Below are positions 11,101-16,432 of a DNA stretch of 64,000 nucleotides, one piece after another (the stretch's first letter is position 1; each line of letters opens with the position of its first letter). A program made the position numbers and the translations under genes. Source of the stretch: a bacterium (GTDB lineage: Bacteria; Zhuqueibacterota; Zhuqueibacteria; Zhuqueibacterales; Zhuqueibacteraceae); assembly GCA_023150945.1 (NCBI GenBank), contig JAKLJX010000001.1:248001-312000 (forward strand), read 5' to 3'. The notes under the pieces are model-generated. The model saw only the letters and a list, made by a program, of their open reading frames with translations. It was not told the origin of the DNA and did no database searches.

Positions 11101-11470
11101 CGCCAATCTCACTGATGATGCCATTTGGTACAATCAGTTGATCCCCGGCACTGCCAAGTTTGGCGCGGCGGAAGCGGCTCTGGCCGTGACGCCGCTGATT
11201 GAAGGGGCGCACTGTTATCCCAACCCATTCAATCCCGAAACCACGATTCGCTTCGTGTTGGCGGAGAACAAGAGTGTGCGTCTGCAAATCTTCAACCTGC
11301 GCGGCGAGCTGGTGCGCACCCTGGTAAACAAGGACATGCCGCGGGGCGTGCACGAGGTGAGATGGAATGGCCGGGACAAATCGGGCCGTCCTTCTTCCAG
11401 CGGCATGTATTTCTACCGGCTGGCCCTCGGAGAGAAAGTCTTCACCGGCAGCATGCAGATGATCAAATGA
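2135..11470 (+). CDS. Giant modular secreted protein: four propeller-like domains, eleven beta-sandwich repeats, C-terminal sorting domain
   Basis: I chose the ATG at 2135 because it gives a clean signal peptide (basic start, hydrophobic core LSSLLLILCLGG, cleavage near GLAQ) after an AGAGG-like site. This makes about 3111 residues; an in-frame start at 1922 would bury the signal. Order, in residues: propeller-like P1 (43-405), repeats R1-R3 (406-805), P2 (810-1178), R4-R9 (1183-1985), P3 (1989-2357), R10-R11 (2362-2628), P4 (2632-3005), sorting domain (3025-3111, starting near CYPNPFNPETTIRF). Each P unit is about 365-373 residues and opens with a motif like NQSKIFFHGGVWW; its Trp/Gly/Asn-rich strands resemble BNR/sialidase propellers. 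Each R unit is about 134 residues with the core GTITVTWP-x-GT-x-VPA, then VNG and VTVPA. It probably acts at the cell surface as an adhesin or glycan binder. No catalytic residues are recognised, so the function is open. Confidence 0.85.
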   Translation: MSRYTGCQRFLQVALSSLLLILCLGGRGLAQTGATLATTTTAEYKKSNQSKIFFHGGVWWALAFHEGQATWYIWKYNGTSWSRTNKLEKSTSYLPDVVLDAAHDKLYVFSSHHTQPKLRRYTYSAGTWTIDPGFPKKIFTDFVNLDHSNPVSMTRAKNGDLWIFRVDSSRLQAKRSSDAGVTWGNVTTIKSNLNDPKGTADAVAFTTAGGNYVGVGYGEAGNGTRRFGFFLHRDGDPDNVWSDESAQVMPLGTENAQNNLCMAVDGGNNVYMFVRTNSGGPSDPRNTLYKRNANGTWSAFVVNAVNSNVAWQSPAIAIDGENGRLYLLGRNVPSNIVEYKTALIGQEHTLAAASIQTALANGTQAFSDLSVPAGLLDSNTDLLITADNITANDIWFNKLDITAGSAPVVVDSAKVNPQTTATAGEYTIAFTTGVSGGLAAGNGTITVSWPEGTTVPATIDAAHVTVNGVAASTVSTNPGARQATVTVVAEVAASASVTLVFASAANILNPAAPANYTLQVATSAQPLPANSPAYAIVSPLTVGNVTVTPHFTLNTAEYTIPMALGSAGALLAGAGQISVIWPAGTTVPPAILNSSVKVNGVTASVVASDSALRQATVTVPASFGAGESVTLVFLTTADVANPSVAGNYTLQVETTAEPTPVVSQAYTIDPATPVTISAVTVAPDTAGALAAYTIAIMLGEGGGLAANSGTITITWPEGTQVPANINSSAVTVNGMAAYAVTASAAQRQATVTVPASLADGASVSIVFTPSVGLINPGTEGQYALTAHTSTQLPEATSPAYTINPVAPPAPGTGRPVTGTGDGLARPNQSRTFYHGGYWWLAALNKADQRWKLWRLVDTTWTAQLEISSSSAARPDCFVDGLNNRLYVLLSHTSQSTFLRLSYNSGNGSWSIDSGYPVNVPNVRHIDDNPLCFTRARNGELWIFGIGNSALQAVRSTNEGLNWSSIFVVKSGLHASTGMVDCRAFTANGVDYLGVCYGENTVTGAVFGFLRHQDGAASNVWTDETAQLTPFTGTNADDQIAMTVADDGTVYLVTKTDGSSASAVHNGLYKRTPNGFWQRFAVNRGSGWHMPVIGLDETNDEIYVIGTGTTPTKYGQFKKAAFGSESQLENAETINLFAREAMNFIYPSMAQHNHTSASGMLVAVQNETAVETWYNLLTLGPPPAGPVSLSSVTVSPTTVGLTAAYTIGLTLGATNGLAAGVGTITITWPNNTVVPATITPSQVTINGAAASSVSTNPALRRAVITVPSTLAGGANVSVAFSANAGLVNPTTAGNYTLEAFTSGQSSPATSPVYSIAAAVPVTVDAITVQPNQVATAAAYTIPITLGAQGALTGGASTITVTWPEGTSVPAAIAVENVTVNGVAAAAVSADAGLRRAVVTVPANLAANGAASLFFRAAANLINPSLIGNYTLQVFTSQQAPPASSPAYALIDTTPVVIGNVTVNPNRAFAAASYSIPMTLGLNGGLTGGTGTITVTWPAGTSVPATIAAANVTVNGVAANAVTADSLQRRVVVTVPATLSGNANATLVFAAAAGVANPAAGSYQLSVSTSAQTSSVTSAVYQIIAQPAVAVGAVGVTPNFEAEAAAYSIPLTLGPHGGLQGGSGTITVTWPNDTNLPASINAANVSVNGTAAQAVTTQPAQRRATVTVPATLANSAGVTLAFAAAANLVNPTTTGNYSLQVTTSKQDSIAVSPAYFIDAQPPIAVGAISINPNYAGEAAEYNMPLTLGAYGGLSGGSGVITVEWPQGTTVPASMAPANVKVNGASASAVTTNPALRRAMVTVPATLANGAGVTLLFTAAAGVVNPAAGSYTLSVFTSRQDSLATSPSYAITAQPPVVVGNLTVNPTIAGEVASYTIPVTVGAYGGLTSGSGTITVTWPSGTTVPASISASNVTVNGVSAAAVSANSATRQATVTVPNAIANNASVTLVFTVAAAIVNPGISGDYSLMVRTSKQTAEAASPSYTIDPSPNPPPSGTGTAIAGTGGEFDKPHQSRVFYHDGKWWLAGLKKSENKWKLWKFDGTNWADQGLVLGDVKSYRPDCFIDNASNKLYIFVSGTSQSQFLRLTYSSGAWSKDSGYPVNLPQFTHSGEYSISFSRAKNGELWGFRVNSSQLEGVVSTNGGQSWSGVIVLKTGLHNTALTDCHAFSAGGSDFMGVCYSENSTTNSIVGFLRHQDGTSSSAWTDESTNLPPYSGTVSDDHINMAVANDGTVYLITKTDGGGGSIVDNGLYKRATNGTWQLFAVNRGGGWTRPALAIDQSNNFLYAIGAPEGSTRRGFYKKAAIGSEGDFESASMVTIFEGSNNYFVNPSVAQHNHTSGSGVMIAIENDSELQLYYNRVNLGGAPPPSPVTVNSVTVNPTTTSLVAAYTVGFTLGSSGGLSGGSGTITVTWPANTTVPATIANSAITVNGTPASSVATNTTGRFAVMTVPANLAANANVTLNVTAAAGIINPTTAGAYTVQVKTSAQPVQAASPAYNLQAPVPVAVGNITVQPDTVSRLASYEIPLTLGSQGDLTGTSGTITVTWPEGTTVPASIATTDVTVNGASTASITTTPAARRAVVTVPNSLAAGANVTLQFSVGAGIVNPAAAGSYTLRVQTSSQPVDATSPAYSLVAPPPVVAGTLTHANTTRLFDASNQSKIFHHDGVWWLVAYDRTVNDWYLWKYAGGSWTRDILMEYNENSRIDLVSDPANNRFFGLASLDTGSRFGRVGYNNGAWAVQSSTTLTGFTHDDELRPQCLVRGANGHLWVLRVNTGSLEARQSTDNGTSWSNTMTLKSGITGDHGMVDAVKFSAGGNNYFGVIYGMLASDGGTTYGFLKHDDNAAASTWSDESAALTFFGNEKAEAQLSALAAGDGTIYVLTANSNAAGTDPANTLYRRASNGSWSKFKVNTANSSQPWRSPALAIDEANNRLYVMGIRTTAPARGEYKMCELGFESTLETQPAAVLFANGNDDFDNLSVPAQPFTAATGLLVVAANLTDDAIWYNQLIPGTAKFGAAEAALAVTPLIEGAHCYPNPFNPETTIRFVLAENKSVRLQIFNLRGELVRTLVNKDMPRGVHEVRWNGRDKSGRPSSSGMYFYRLALGEKVFTGSMQMIK

Positions 11471-11500
11471 TCCGCACGCGGCCTCAGTGACTGCTGCAAA

Positions 11501-11541
11501 GCCACCCGCTCCCGACAAGAGAGCCGGTGGCTTTTTGTTTT
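11501..11541 (+). terminator. Rho-independent terminator after the giant gene
   Basis: An 11-bp stem pairs 11501-11511 with 11521-11531 (one mismatch, 9-nt loop) and is followed by TTTTTGTTTT. It sits 30 nt after the stop of the giant secreted gene. Confidence 0.85.
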
Positions 11542-11876
11542 GGTGAATTGCAAGCCGGCGCCGGCAAGAGCGGCGGCACGCAACACCACGCGCCGCGTGC
11601 CGGACGCCGCGGCGGTGAGAACGGCGCGAGCCGGACGGAAATCGCATTGAACAGCTTGCAGTCCGACGGTGTCCCTCTGGTCAGTCGCGATGTGGGTTGC
11701 ACGCAGGCGCCCAGCCGCAGTCCAAGCCGCACGGCCGGCCCGTTCCCGCTTTTGCCGGGACCACCGGCCAGCAACACCGATTGATCAGCTTGTTTCTCAT
11801 TCAAAATTGTCGTATCGTCACACACCTTTTTTGGTTGAATTCTCCTTTTGACAATTTGCCCCGCGGAGAGTGAAGC
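11542..11876. other. Intergenic region upstream of the RND adaptor
   Basis: I see no gene here. The last ~60 bases turn AT-rich before the adaptor start and include GCGGAGAGTGAAGC, a plausible ribosome-binding site. A TTGACA-like string at about 11847 is too close to the start codon to be a convincing -35 box. Confidence 0.4.
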
Positions 11877-12968
11877 ATGAGCAAGAAATCCAAACGCGTC
11901 TGGCTGGCCATCGCCGCCGTGGCGGTTGTGGCAGCCCTCGCGCTGCCCAAGATCGGATCATCCTGGGGCCGCTCCCCATCAGGCCCGGCCAACGGCAACG
12001 GTGCGCCGCGTGACCCGCGCCTGCCGGTGCGCATGGAGATCATCCATGCCGAGCGCATGGGCGACCGCGTCCAGACCGTCGGAACGATTCTCTCGAATGA
12101 AGAAGTGGAGATCCGCAGCGAAATTTCCGGCAAGATTGAAAAGATCCATTTCAAAGAAGGCGGCCGGGTGAGCAAGAGGGAGCTGCTGCTCAAGATCAAT
12201 GACGCCGAGCTGCAGGCCCAACTGGCGCGCGCCCAATTTCGCCGCGCCATAGCCGCGCAGGAGGCCGAGCGCCAGCGTCAATTGTTCGAGAGAAATCTGG
12301 CCAGCCGGGAAAACTATGACAATGCCGTGAACGAGTTGAACATCGTGCAGGCCGAAATCCAGCTCGTTACCGCACAAATCGAGAAGACTGAAATTCGCGC
12401 GCCTTTCGCCGGCACCATTGGTCTGCGCCAGGTGAGCGAGGGCAGCTACATTTCGCCGGCCGCGCGCATCACCACGCTGCAGGACAATCATCCCGTCAAG
12501 ATCGACTTCACCGTGCCGGAAAAATATGCCGGCCTGATCAAAGTCGGTGACAAGATCAGTTTCATCGTGCAAGGCAATGGGCAGCAATTCGAAGGGACGG
12601 TCTATGCGCAGGAAGCCAAGATTGACCTGGCCACACGCACCATGCACCTGCGCGCCCTCAGCCCCAATCCCAACGGCGTTTTGATTCCGGGCGCTTTTGC
12701 CAACGTCGAAATCGTGTTGCGCGAAAAGGAAACGCTCATGGTTCCCTCCTTTGCTTTGATCCCGGAGCTGAAAGGGCATCGGGTGTTTTTGTACAAAAAC
12801 GGCAAGGCCGAGTCACGCAGCGTGACGATCGGCAGCCGCACCGACGAGCGCGTGGAAATCACCCAGGGCGTGCAGCCGGGCGATACGTTGATCACCTCCG
12901 GCATTTTGCAATTGCGGCCGGGCATGGCGGTGATGCCGGCAGCGGGCGTTGCTGCACCGGCGAATTAA
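11877..12968 (+). CDS. RND efflux periplasmic adaptor (membrane fusion protein)
   Basis: A 363-residue HlyD/AcrA-type adaptor that would link an inner-membrane RND pump to an outer-membrane channel. The N-terminus has basic residues and a hydrophobic segment (about 8-27, VWLAIAAVAVVAALALP), so it is membrane-anchored or exported. It is followed by a lipoyl/barrel-sandwich half (EVEIRSEISGKIEKIHFKEG), an alpha-helical hairpin (about 105-165, Gln/Glu/Ala-rich), the second lipoyl half (IRAPFAGTIGLRQVSEGSYI) and beta-barrel and membrane-proximal domains ending near residue 355. The matching pump gene at 16433 is 3.5 kb downstream with unrelated genes between them, which is unusual. No TolC-like gene is in the window. 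Substrates cannot be told from sequence. Confidence 0.92.
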   Translation: MSKKSKRVWLAIAAVAVVAALALPKIGSSWGRSPSGPANGNGAPRDPRLPVRMEIIHAERMGDRVQTVGTILSNEEVEIRSEISGKIEKIHFKEGGRVSKRELLLKINDAELQAQLARAQFRRAIAAQEAERQRQLFERNLASRENYDNAVNELNIVQAEIQLVTAQIEKTEIRAPFAGTIGLRQVSEGSYISPAARITTLQDNHPVKIDFTVPEKYAGLIKVGDKISFIVQGNGQQFEGTVYAQEAKIDLATRTMHLRALSPNPNGVLIPGAFANVEIVLREKETLMVPSFALIPELKGHRVFLYKNGKAESRSVTIGSRTDERVEITQGVQPGDTLITSGILQLRPGMAVMPAAGVAAPAN

Positions 12969-13134
12969 GAAGCAGGGTTGCCGATTGCGCAGCGGCCCTG
13001 GACGCCAGCCAATTTGTACTGCTGGTTTCGGGAGGCTTGCTTGCAGGCGTGCTGCTGCCCGGCAAAATCCCTGCACCGCGGCCGCATCACTTGCCGGCGG
13101 GCGCGTGGATAGTCTCAATTTTTGATGGCGTCAT

Positions 13135-14046
13135 ATGACTGTTGCGAGAATCGGAATTACCTTGCGGTTGCTGCTGGCCGGCGTTTTTCTGCTTTCGGCC
13201 CTTTCCAAATTGCCGCAGGCCGGCTTGTTTGAAATCGCGATCGTCGAGCAAGGTCTGGCTGCCACGCGCAGCCAGGCGGCATATCCCGCGCGGCTGGTGA
13301 TCGCCTTCGAGTTGTTTCTCGGCGCGGCGCTGCTGTTTCCGTATTATCTGAAACGCGCCATTCTCCCGCTGGTCATCGCGCTGCTGGTTGCGTTCACGGC
13401 GCTGCAGGTCTACCAGTTGACGCTGGGCGAGCAGACGCCCGATTGCGGCTGCTTTGGCGCGCTTTTGCCCATGTCATCGGCGGAATCCCTGGTGAAGAAC
13501 ATTCTATTGCTGGCCATGAGCCTCTGGCTGTTCACGATTACGCCCGTCAAGAGGCGCCGGCCTGCTGTTCCCGCCCTGTTGGCTGTGGCCAGCTTGTTTG
13601 CCGTCTTGCTGCTCGCTCCGGTGCGCCGGAACTATGAAGCGAGATTCGCGCAGTACACACAGTTCGAGCATGGTGGCCGCGTTGATCTCACCAGCGGCGA
13701 ACGTTTCGTGGCGGTGTTCAGCGCGGATTGCGACCATTGCCGGGAGACGGCGCGCAGCCTCGGCGAGCTGGCGGCGCAGCATGCGAATTTCCCGCAACTC
13801 CATGCCTTGATCTTTGCCGAAAGTCCGGCCGCGGTTTCTGCCTTCTTGCAGGAAACCAATTCCAATTATCCCTATCACCTCATCTCCGAACAGGAACTGG
13901 TGGCGCTCATCGGCGATAGTGCCCCGCGCATTTACTGGCTGCGGGACGGCAAGATTGCGGCGTTCTGGGACGACGATTTCGGCCGGCATTTGCTGGCCGC
14001 CACACAGACACGGCATTCGGGCGGGCAAGGCGGATCCGCCAATTGA
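13135..14046 (+). CDS. MauE/DoxX-type membrane protein fused to a thioredoxin-like domain
   Basis: A 303-residue protein. Residues 1-135 form a four-helix membrane domain of the MauE/DoxX kind, with the characteristic DCGCFG motif (Cys104 and Cys106) after the third helix. A further helix follows at about 146-163. The C-terminal ~135 residues look like a periplasmic thioredoxin-fold domain with a CDHC pair (Cys199, Cys202). Families with this layout pass reducing equivalents across the membrane to substrates such as apo-cytochromes or periplasmic disulfides; that role is inferred. The gene follows the RND adaptor by 166 bases and is not obviously part of efflux. Confidence 0.8.
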   Translation: MTVARIGITLRLLLAGVFLLSALSKLPQAGLFEIAIVEQGLAATRSQAAYPARLVIAFELFLGAALLFPYYLKRAILPLVIALLVAFTALQVYQLTLGEQTPDCGCFGALLPMSSAESLVKNILLLAMSLWLFTITPVKRRRPAVPALLAVASLFAVLLLAPVRRNYEARFAQYTQFEHGGRVDLTSGERFVAVFSADCDHCRETARSLGELAAQHANFPQLHALIFAESPAAVSAFLQETNSNYPYHLISEQELVALIGDSAPRIYWLRDGKIAAFWDDDFGRHLLAATQTRHSGGQGGSAN

Positions 14047-14068
14047 TGCCGCCGACGGCGAGGTGGCG

Positions 14069-14218
14069 ATGCACGATTCCCCGAAATATTTCCTCACCAC
14101 CAGCCGGCTGGGCTTTCGTTGCTGGCGGGAAGACGATCTTCCGCTGGCGAAGGTTTTCAGCGCGGTGATTTATTCACCGATCGTGTCGATAGTGTTTGAT
14201 ATGTTGCGGAAAATTTGA
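14069..14218 (+). pseudogene. Truncated GNAT acetyltransferase remnant
   Basis: A 49-codon open frame begins MHDSPKYFLTTSRLGF and continues RCWREDDLPLAK. This is a recognisable start of a RimJ/RimL-type acetyltransferase (first strand and first helix). After about 28 residues the similarity is lost and the frame soon stops, so the acetyl-CoA binding motif is missing. A second, intact but differently starting acetyltransferase follows at once. I read this as a decayed 5' fragment left by a deletion; a functional 49-residue peptide is less likely. Confidence 0.55.
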
Positions 14219-14286
14219 CGAAAACGGGATGGATCATTTTTCTGACCTCCATCTTTCTGTTATCCGCTTTTTTGCATGATGATGAA

Positions 14287-14787
14287 ATGCTGGAAACCAC
14301 CTGGAAGATTCGTTTTGCGACGCAAACCGACGTTCCGTTTCTGCGAGAAATGCTCTATGAGGCCGTGTGCTGGCGTCCGCATCAGCCGCGACCTCCACTC
14401 GAAGAAGTTTTGGCCGAGCCGGAGCTGGCCAAACTCTTGAGCGGTTGGGGAAGAAATGGCGACACCGCCGTTGTGGCAGAATGGGAAGATGGCATGCCGG
14501 TCGGCGCCGCGTGGTATCGCTCTTGGATGGCAGAAAATCACTCCTACGGCTTTGTTGATGCAGACACGCCGGAGCTTGGCATCGCAGTTCGCCAAGAATT
14601 TCGCCAACGTGGCATCGGCACGGCGTTGCTCACGGCGCTGTTGCAACAAGCGCGGCGTTCCGCAATCGCGCGAATAAGCTTGAGCGTCGAGCCGGAGAAT
14701 TATTCGCGCGCGCTTTACGAGAAATTAGGTTTCAAGCGAGTTGGAACATCCGGAACTTCGTTGACAATGCTGCTGGAGCTTCGATAA
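14287..14787 (+). CDS. GNAT family N-acetyltransferase
   Basis: About 166 residues from the ATG at 14287; a TTG at 14215 would add a hydrophobic stretch foreign to this family. The GNAT core is complete: N-terminal strand WKIRFATQTDVPFL, a central strand ELGIAVRQEF, the acetyl-CoA loop RQRGIGTALL, and the C-terminal helix and strand with SVEPENYSRALYEKLGFKRVG. It transfers an acetyl group from acetyl-CoA to an unknown amine. It follows the acetyltransferase remnant and has no informative operon partner. Confidence 0.88.
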   Translation: MLETTWKIRFATQTDVPFLREMLYEAVCWRPHQPRPPLEEVLAEPELAKLLSGWGRNGDTAVVAEWEDGMPVGAAWYRSWMAENHSYGFVDADTPELGIAVRQEFRQRGIGTALLTALLQQARRSAIARISLSVEPENYSRALYEKLGFKRVGTSGTSLTMLLELR

Positions 14788-14817
14788 ACTGCGTTGTACC
14801 GACATGACAATGCTTCT

Positions 14818-15030
14818 ATGGAATATCTCATCCTTGACGGTTGGCAATCGGTGTGGGTGCAACTAGGCGCGGCAGGAATCGCCAGCGCGGCGTTGGGCAG
14901 TTTCATTGGCGCCACTGCTTCGGCGATGGCTTCAGCTTATCGCCCGGAAACGGCCATGCTACGCGGCGCCGCTTGGCGCGAAGAGTTGATTGATTCATTA
15001 ATGCAAATATTCAGGAGTGCATCATCATGA
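14818..15030 (+). CDS. Small hypothetical protein, doubtful
   Basis: An open frame of about 70 residues starts at the ATG at 14818 (the frame is open from 14794). It has a Gly/Ala/Ser-rich hydrophobic middle (LGAAGIASAALGSFIGATAS) that could be one membrane helix. Its stop overlaps the start of the next gene as ATGA, an arrangement seen in translationally coupled pairs. There is no convincing ribosome-binding site and I recognise no family. It may be non-coding. Confidence 0.28.
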   Translation: MEYLILDGWQSVWVQLGAAGIASAALGSFIGATASAMASAYRPETAMLRGAAWREELIDSLMQIFRSASS

Positions 15031-15980
15031 AAAACTCCGTTCACGGTATTCATCATCTCACCGCCATTGCCGGCGACGCGCAGGAGAATCTGGACTTCTA
15101 CGTGGGCGTGATGGGCATGCGGCTGGTGAAAAAGAGCGTCAATCAAGACGTTCCTGATACCTATCACTTGTTTTATGCCGACGGCGCCGGCACACCGGGA
15201 ACCGATCTCACCTTCTTTCCCTGGCCGAGCATGGGGCCGGGGCGAGCGGGAACCGGCTTGGTGGTGGAAGTTCCTTTTGCCGTGCCGCATGGGAGTCTGC
15301 AAAATTGGCGTGCGCGTTTCGACCAGATGGGCGTGAAATACGGTGCGGTTGAAACACGCTTCGGCGAAACGACGCTGCCGTTCAAGGATCCCCACGGCCT
15401 GCAACTGGCGTTGGTGGAGAGCGATGACCCGCGCGAATTTGTGCCGTGGGAGAAAAGCGCAGTTCCGGTTGAGCAGCAATTACGCGGCATGCACTCGGTT
15501 CGGTTGTGGGTGCGCCGGCTTGCACCGACGGCGGAGGCGCTCACGCAGTGCATGGGCTTTGCCCGGTTGGGAACTGAAAACGGCTGGACACGCTTTGCTG
15601 TGGAGGGCGGCGGCTCCGGCAAGATCATCGAAGTCAAAGAGCTGCCGCAAGAGAGCCGCGGCCGCTGGGGAACCGGTGCCGTGCATCACGTCGCCTGGCG
15701 CATGAAAGATTCCGCGGAAGAAATGGCCATGCGCGAACTGCTCTTCGATGCCGGTCTTTTCCCCACCGAGCAGATTGATCGTTTCTGGTTCAAATCGGTT
15801 TATTTTCGCGAACCAGGCGAAGTGCTGTTCGAACTGGCCACCGACGGCCCCGGCTTTGATCGCGACGAAGATATGGAACGTCTGGGCGAGCAACTCATTT
15901 TGCCGCCCTGGCTGGAGCCGCAACGGCAGCAGATCGAAGCAGCGCTGCCGCGTTTGGAGATGCCGAAGAGGGAGAACTGA
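15027..15980 (+). CDS. VOC-superfamily ring-cleaving dioxygenase-like protein (MhqO type)
   Basis: A 317-residue protein with two glyoxalase/extradiol dioxygenase modules. Module 1 starts VHGIHHLTAIAGDAQENLDFY and contains HLFYADGAGTPGTDLTFFPW. Module 2 starts near LRGMHSVRLWVRR and includes AVHHVAWRMKD and GEVLFELATDGPGF. The His of the HHLTA and VHHVAW strands and the Glu of LFELATDGPGF are the expected metal ligands. Relatives include MhqO/YdfO-like proteins linked to quinone or catechol handling; the substrate here is unknown. AGGAG at about 15010 is a good ribosome-binding site for the ATG at 15027. Confidence 0.88.
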   Translation: MKNSVHGIHHLTAIAGDAQENLDFYVGVMGMRLVKKSVNQDVPDTYHLFYADGAGTPGTDLTFFPWPSMGPGRAGTGLVVEVPFAVPHGSLQNWRARFDQMGVKYGAVETRFGETTLPFKDPHGLQLALVESDDPREFVPWEKSAVPVEQQLRGMHSVRLWVRRLAPTAEALTQCMGFARLGTENGWTRFAVEGGGSGKIIEVKELPQESRGRWGTGAVHHVAWRMKDSAEEMAMRELLFDAGLFPTEQIDRFWFKSVYFREPGEVLFELATDGPGFDRDEDMERLGEQLILPPWLEPQRQQIEAALPRLEMPKREN

Positions 15981-16432
15981 AACAGGCCGCCCGCGTCGGA
16001 GCGGATTGATGGTGCTGCTTTTCCCTTCCCTGCTTCTCGTCGTTCCCACTGTGCCGTGCACTCTGGCGGAGCGCTGGCGCGCCGGCTGCACGCGCGAGAG
16101 ATACAAAAAACTGGGCGATCGTAGAAAACCAGATGATCTACGAGGCCGTTTCCAATGCGTGCGGGATGCTTGACGGCAGCCACCTCGACGTGTCTGAAGC
16201 GAGTATCATTTCAAGCAGCATCCGGCAGAAAACCCACGATCGTCGCAATACAGGATAGAGGTGCAAGTCTTTCGATACAAAAATTTCCCTCGTCACGCGC
16301 GCATTACAACTCCCTTTCATCATAAGCACAGCGCGCCAAGCGTTTTACAACTCGAAGCGGCTTCCCAAGTGATTGACATTATTGAGGAAGCAGCACTTTT
16401 CATGATTTGCAGCTTCAGAGCGAGATCCCCCC
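15981..16432. other. Intergenic region before the RND pump gene
   Basis: I see no gene. The stretch is lower in GC than its neighbours, especially 16260-16400. A TTGACA at about 16374 has no acceptable -10 box 16-18 bases downstream. A promoter for the pump is expected here but I cannot pinpoint it. Confidence 0.35.
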
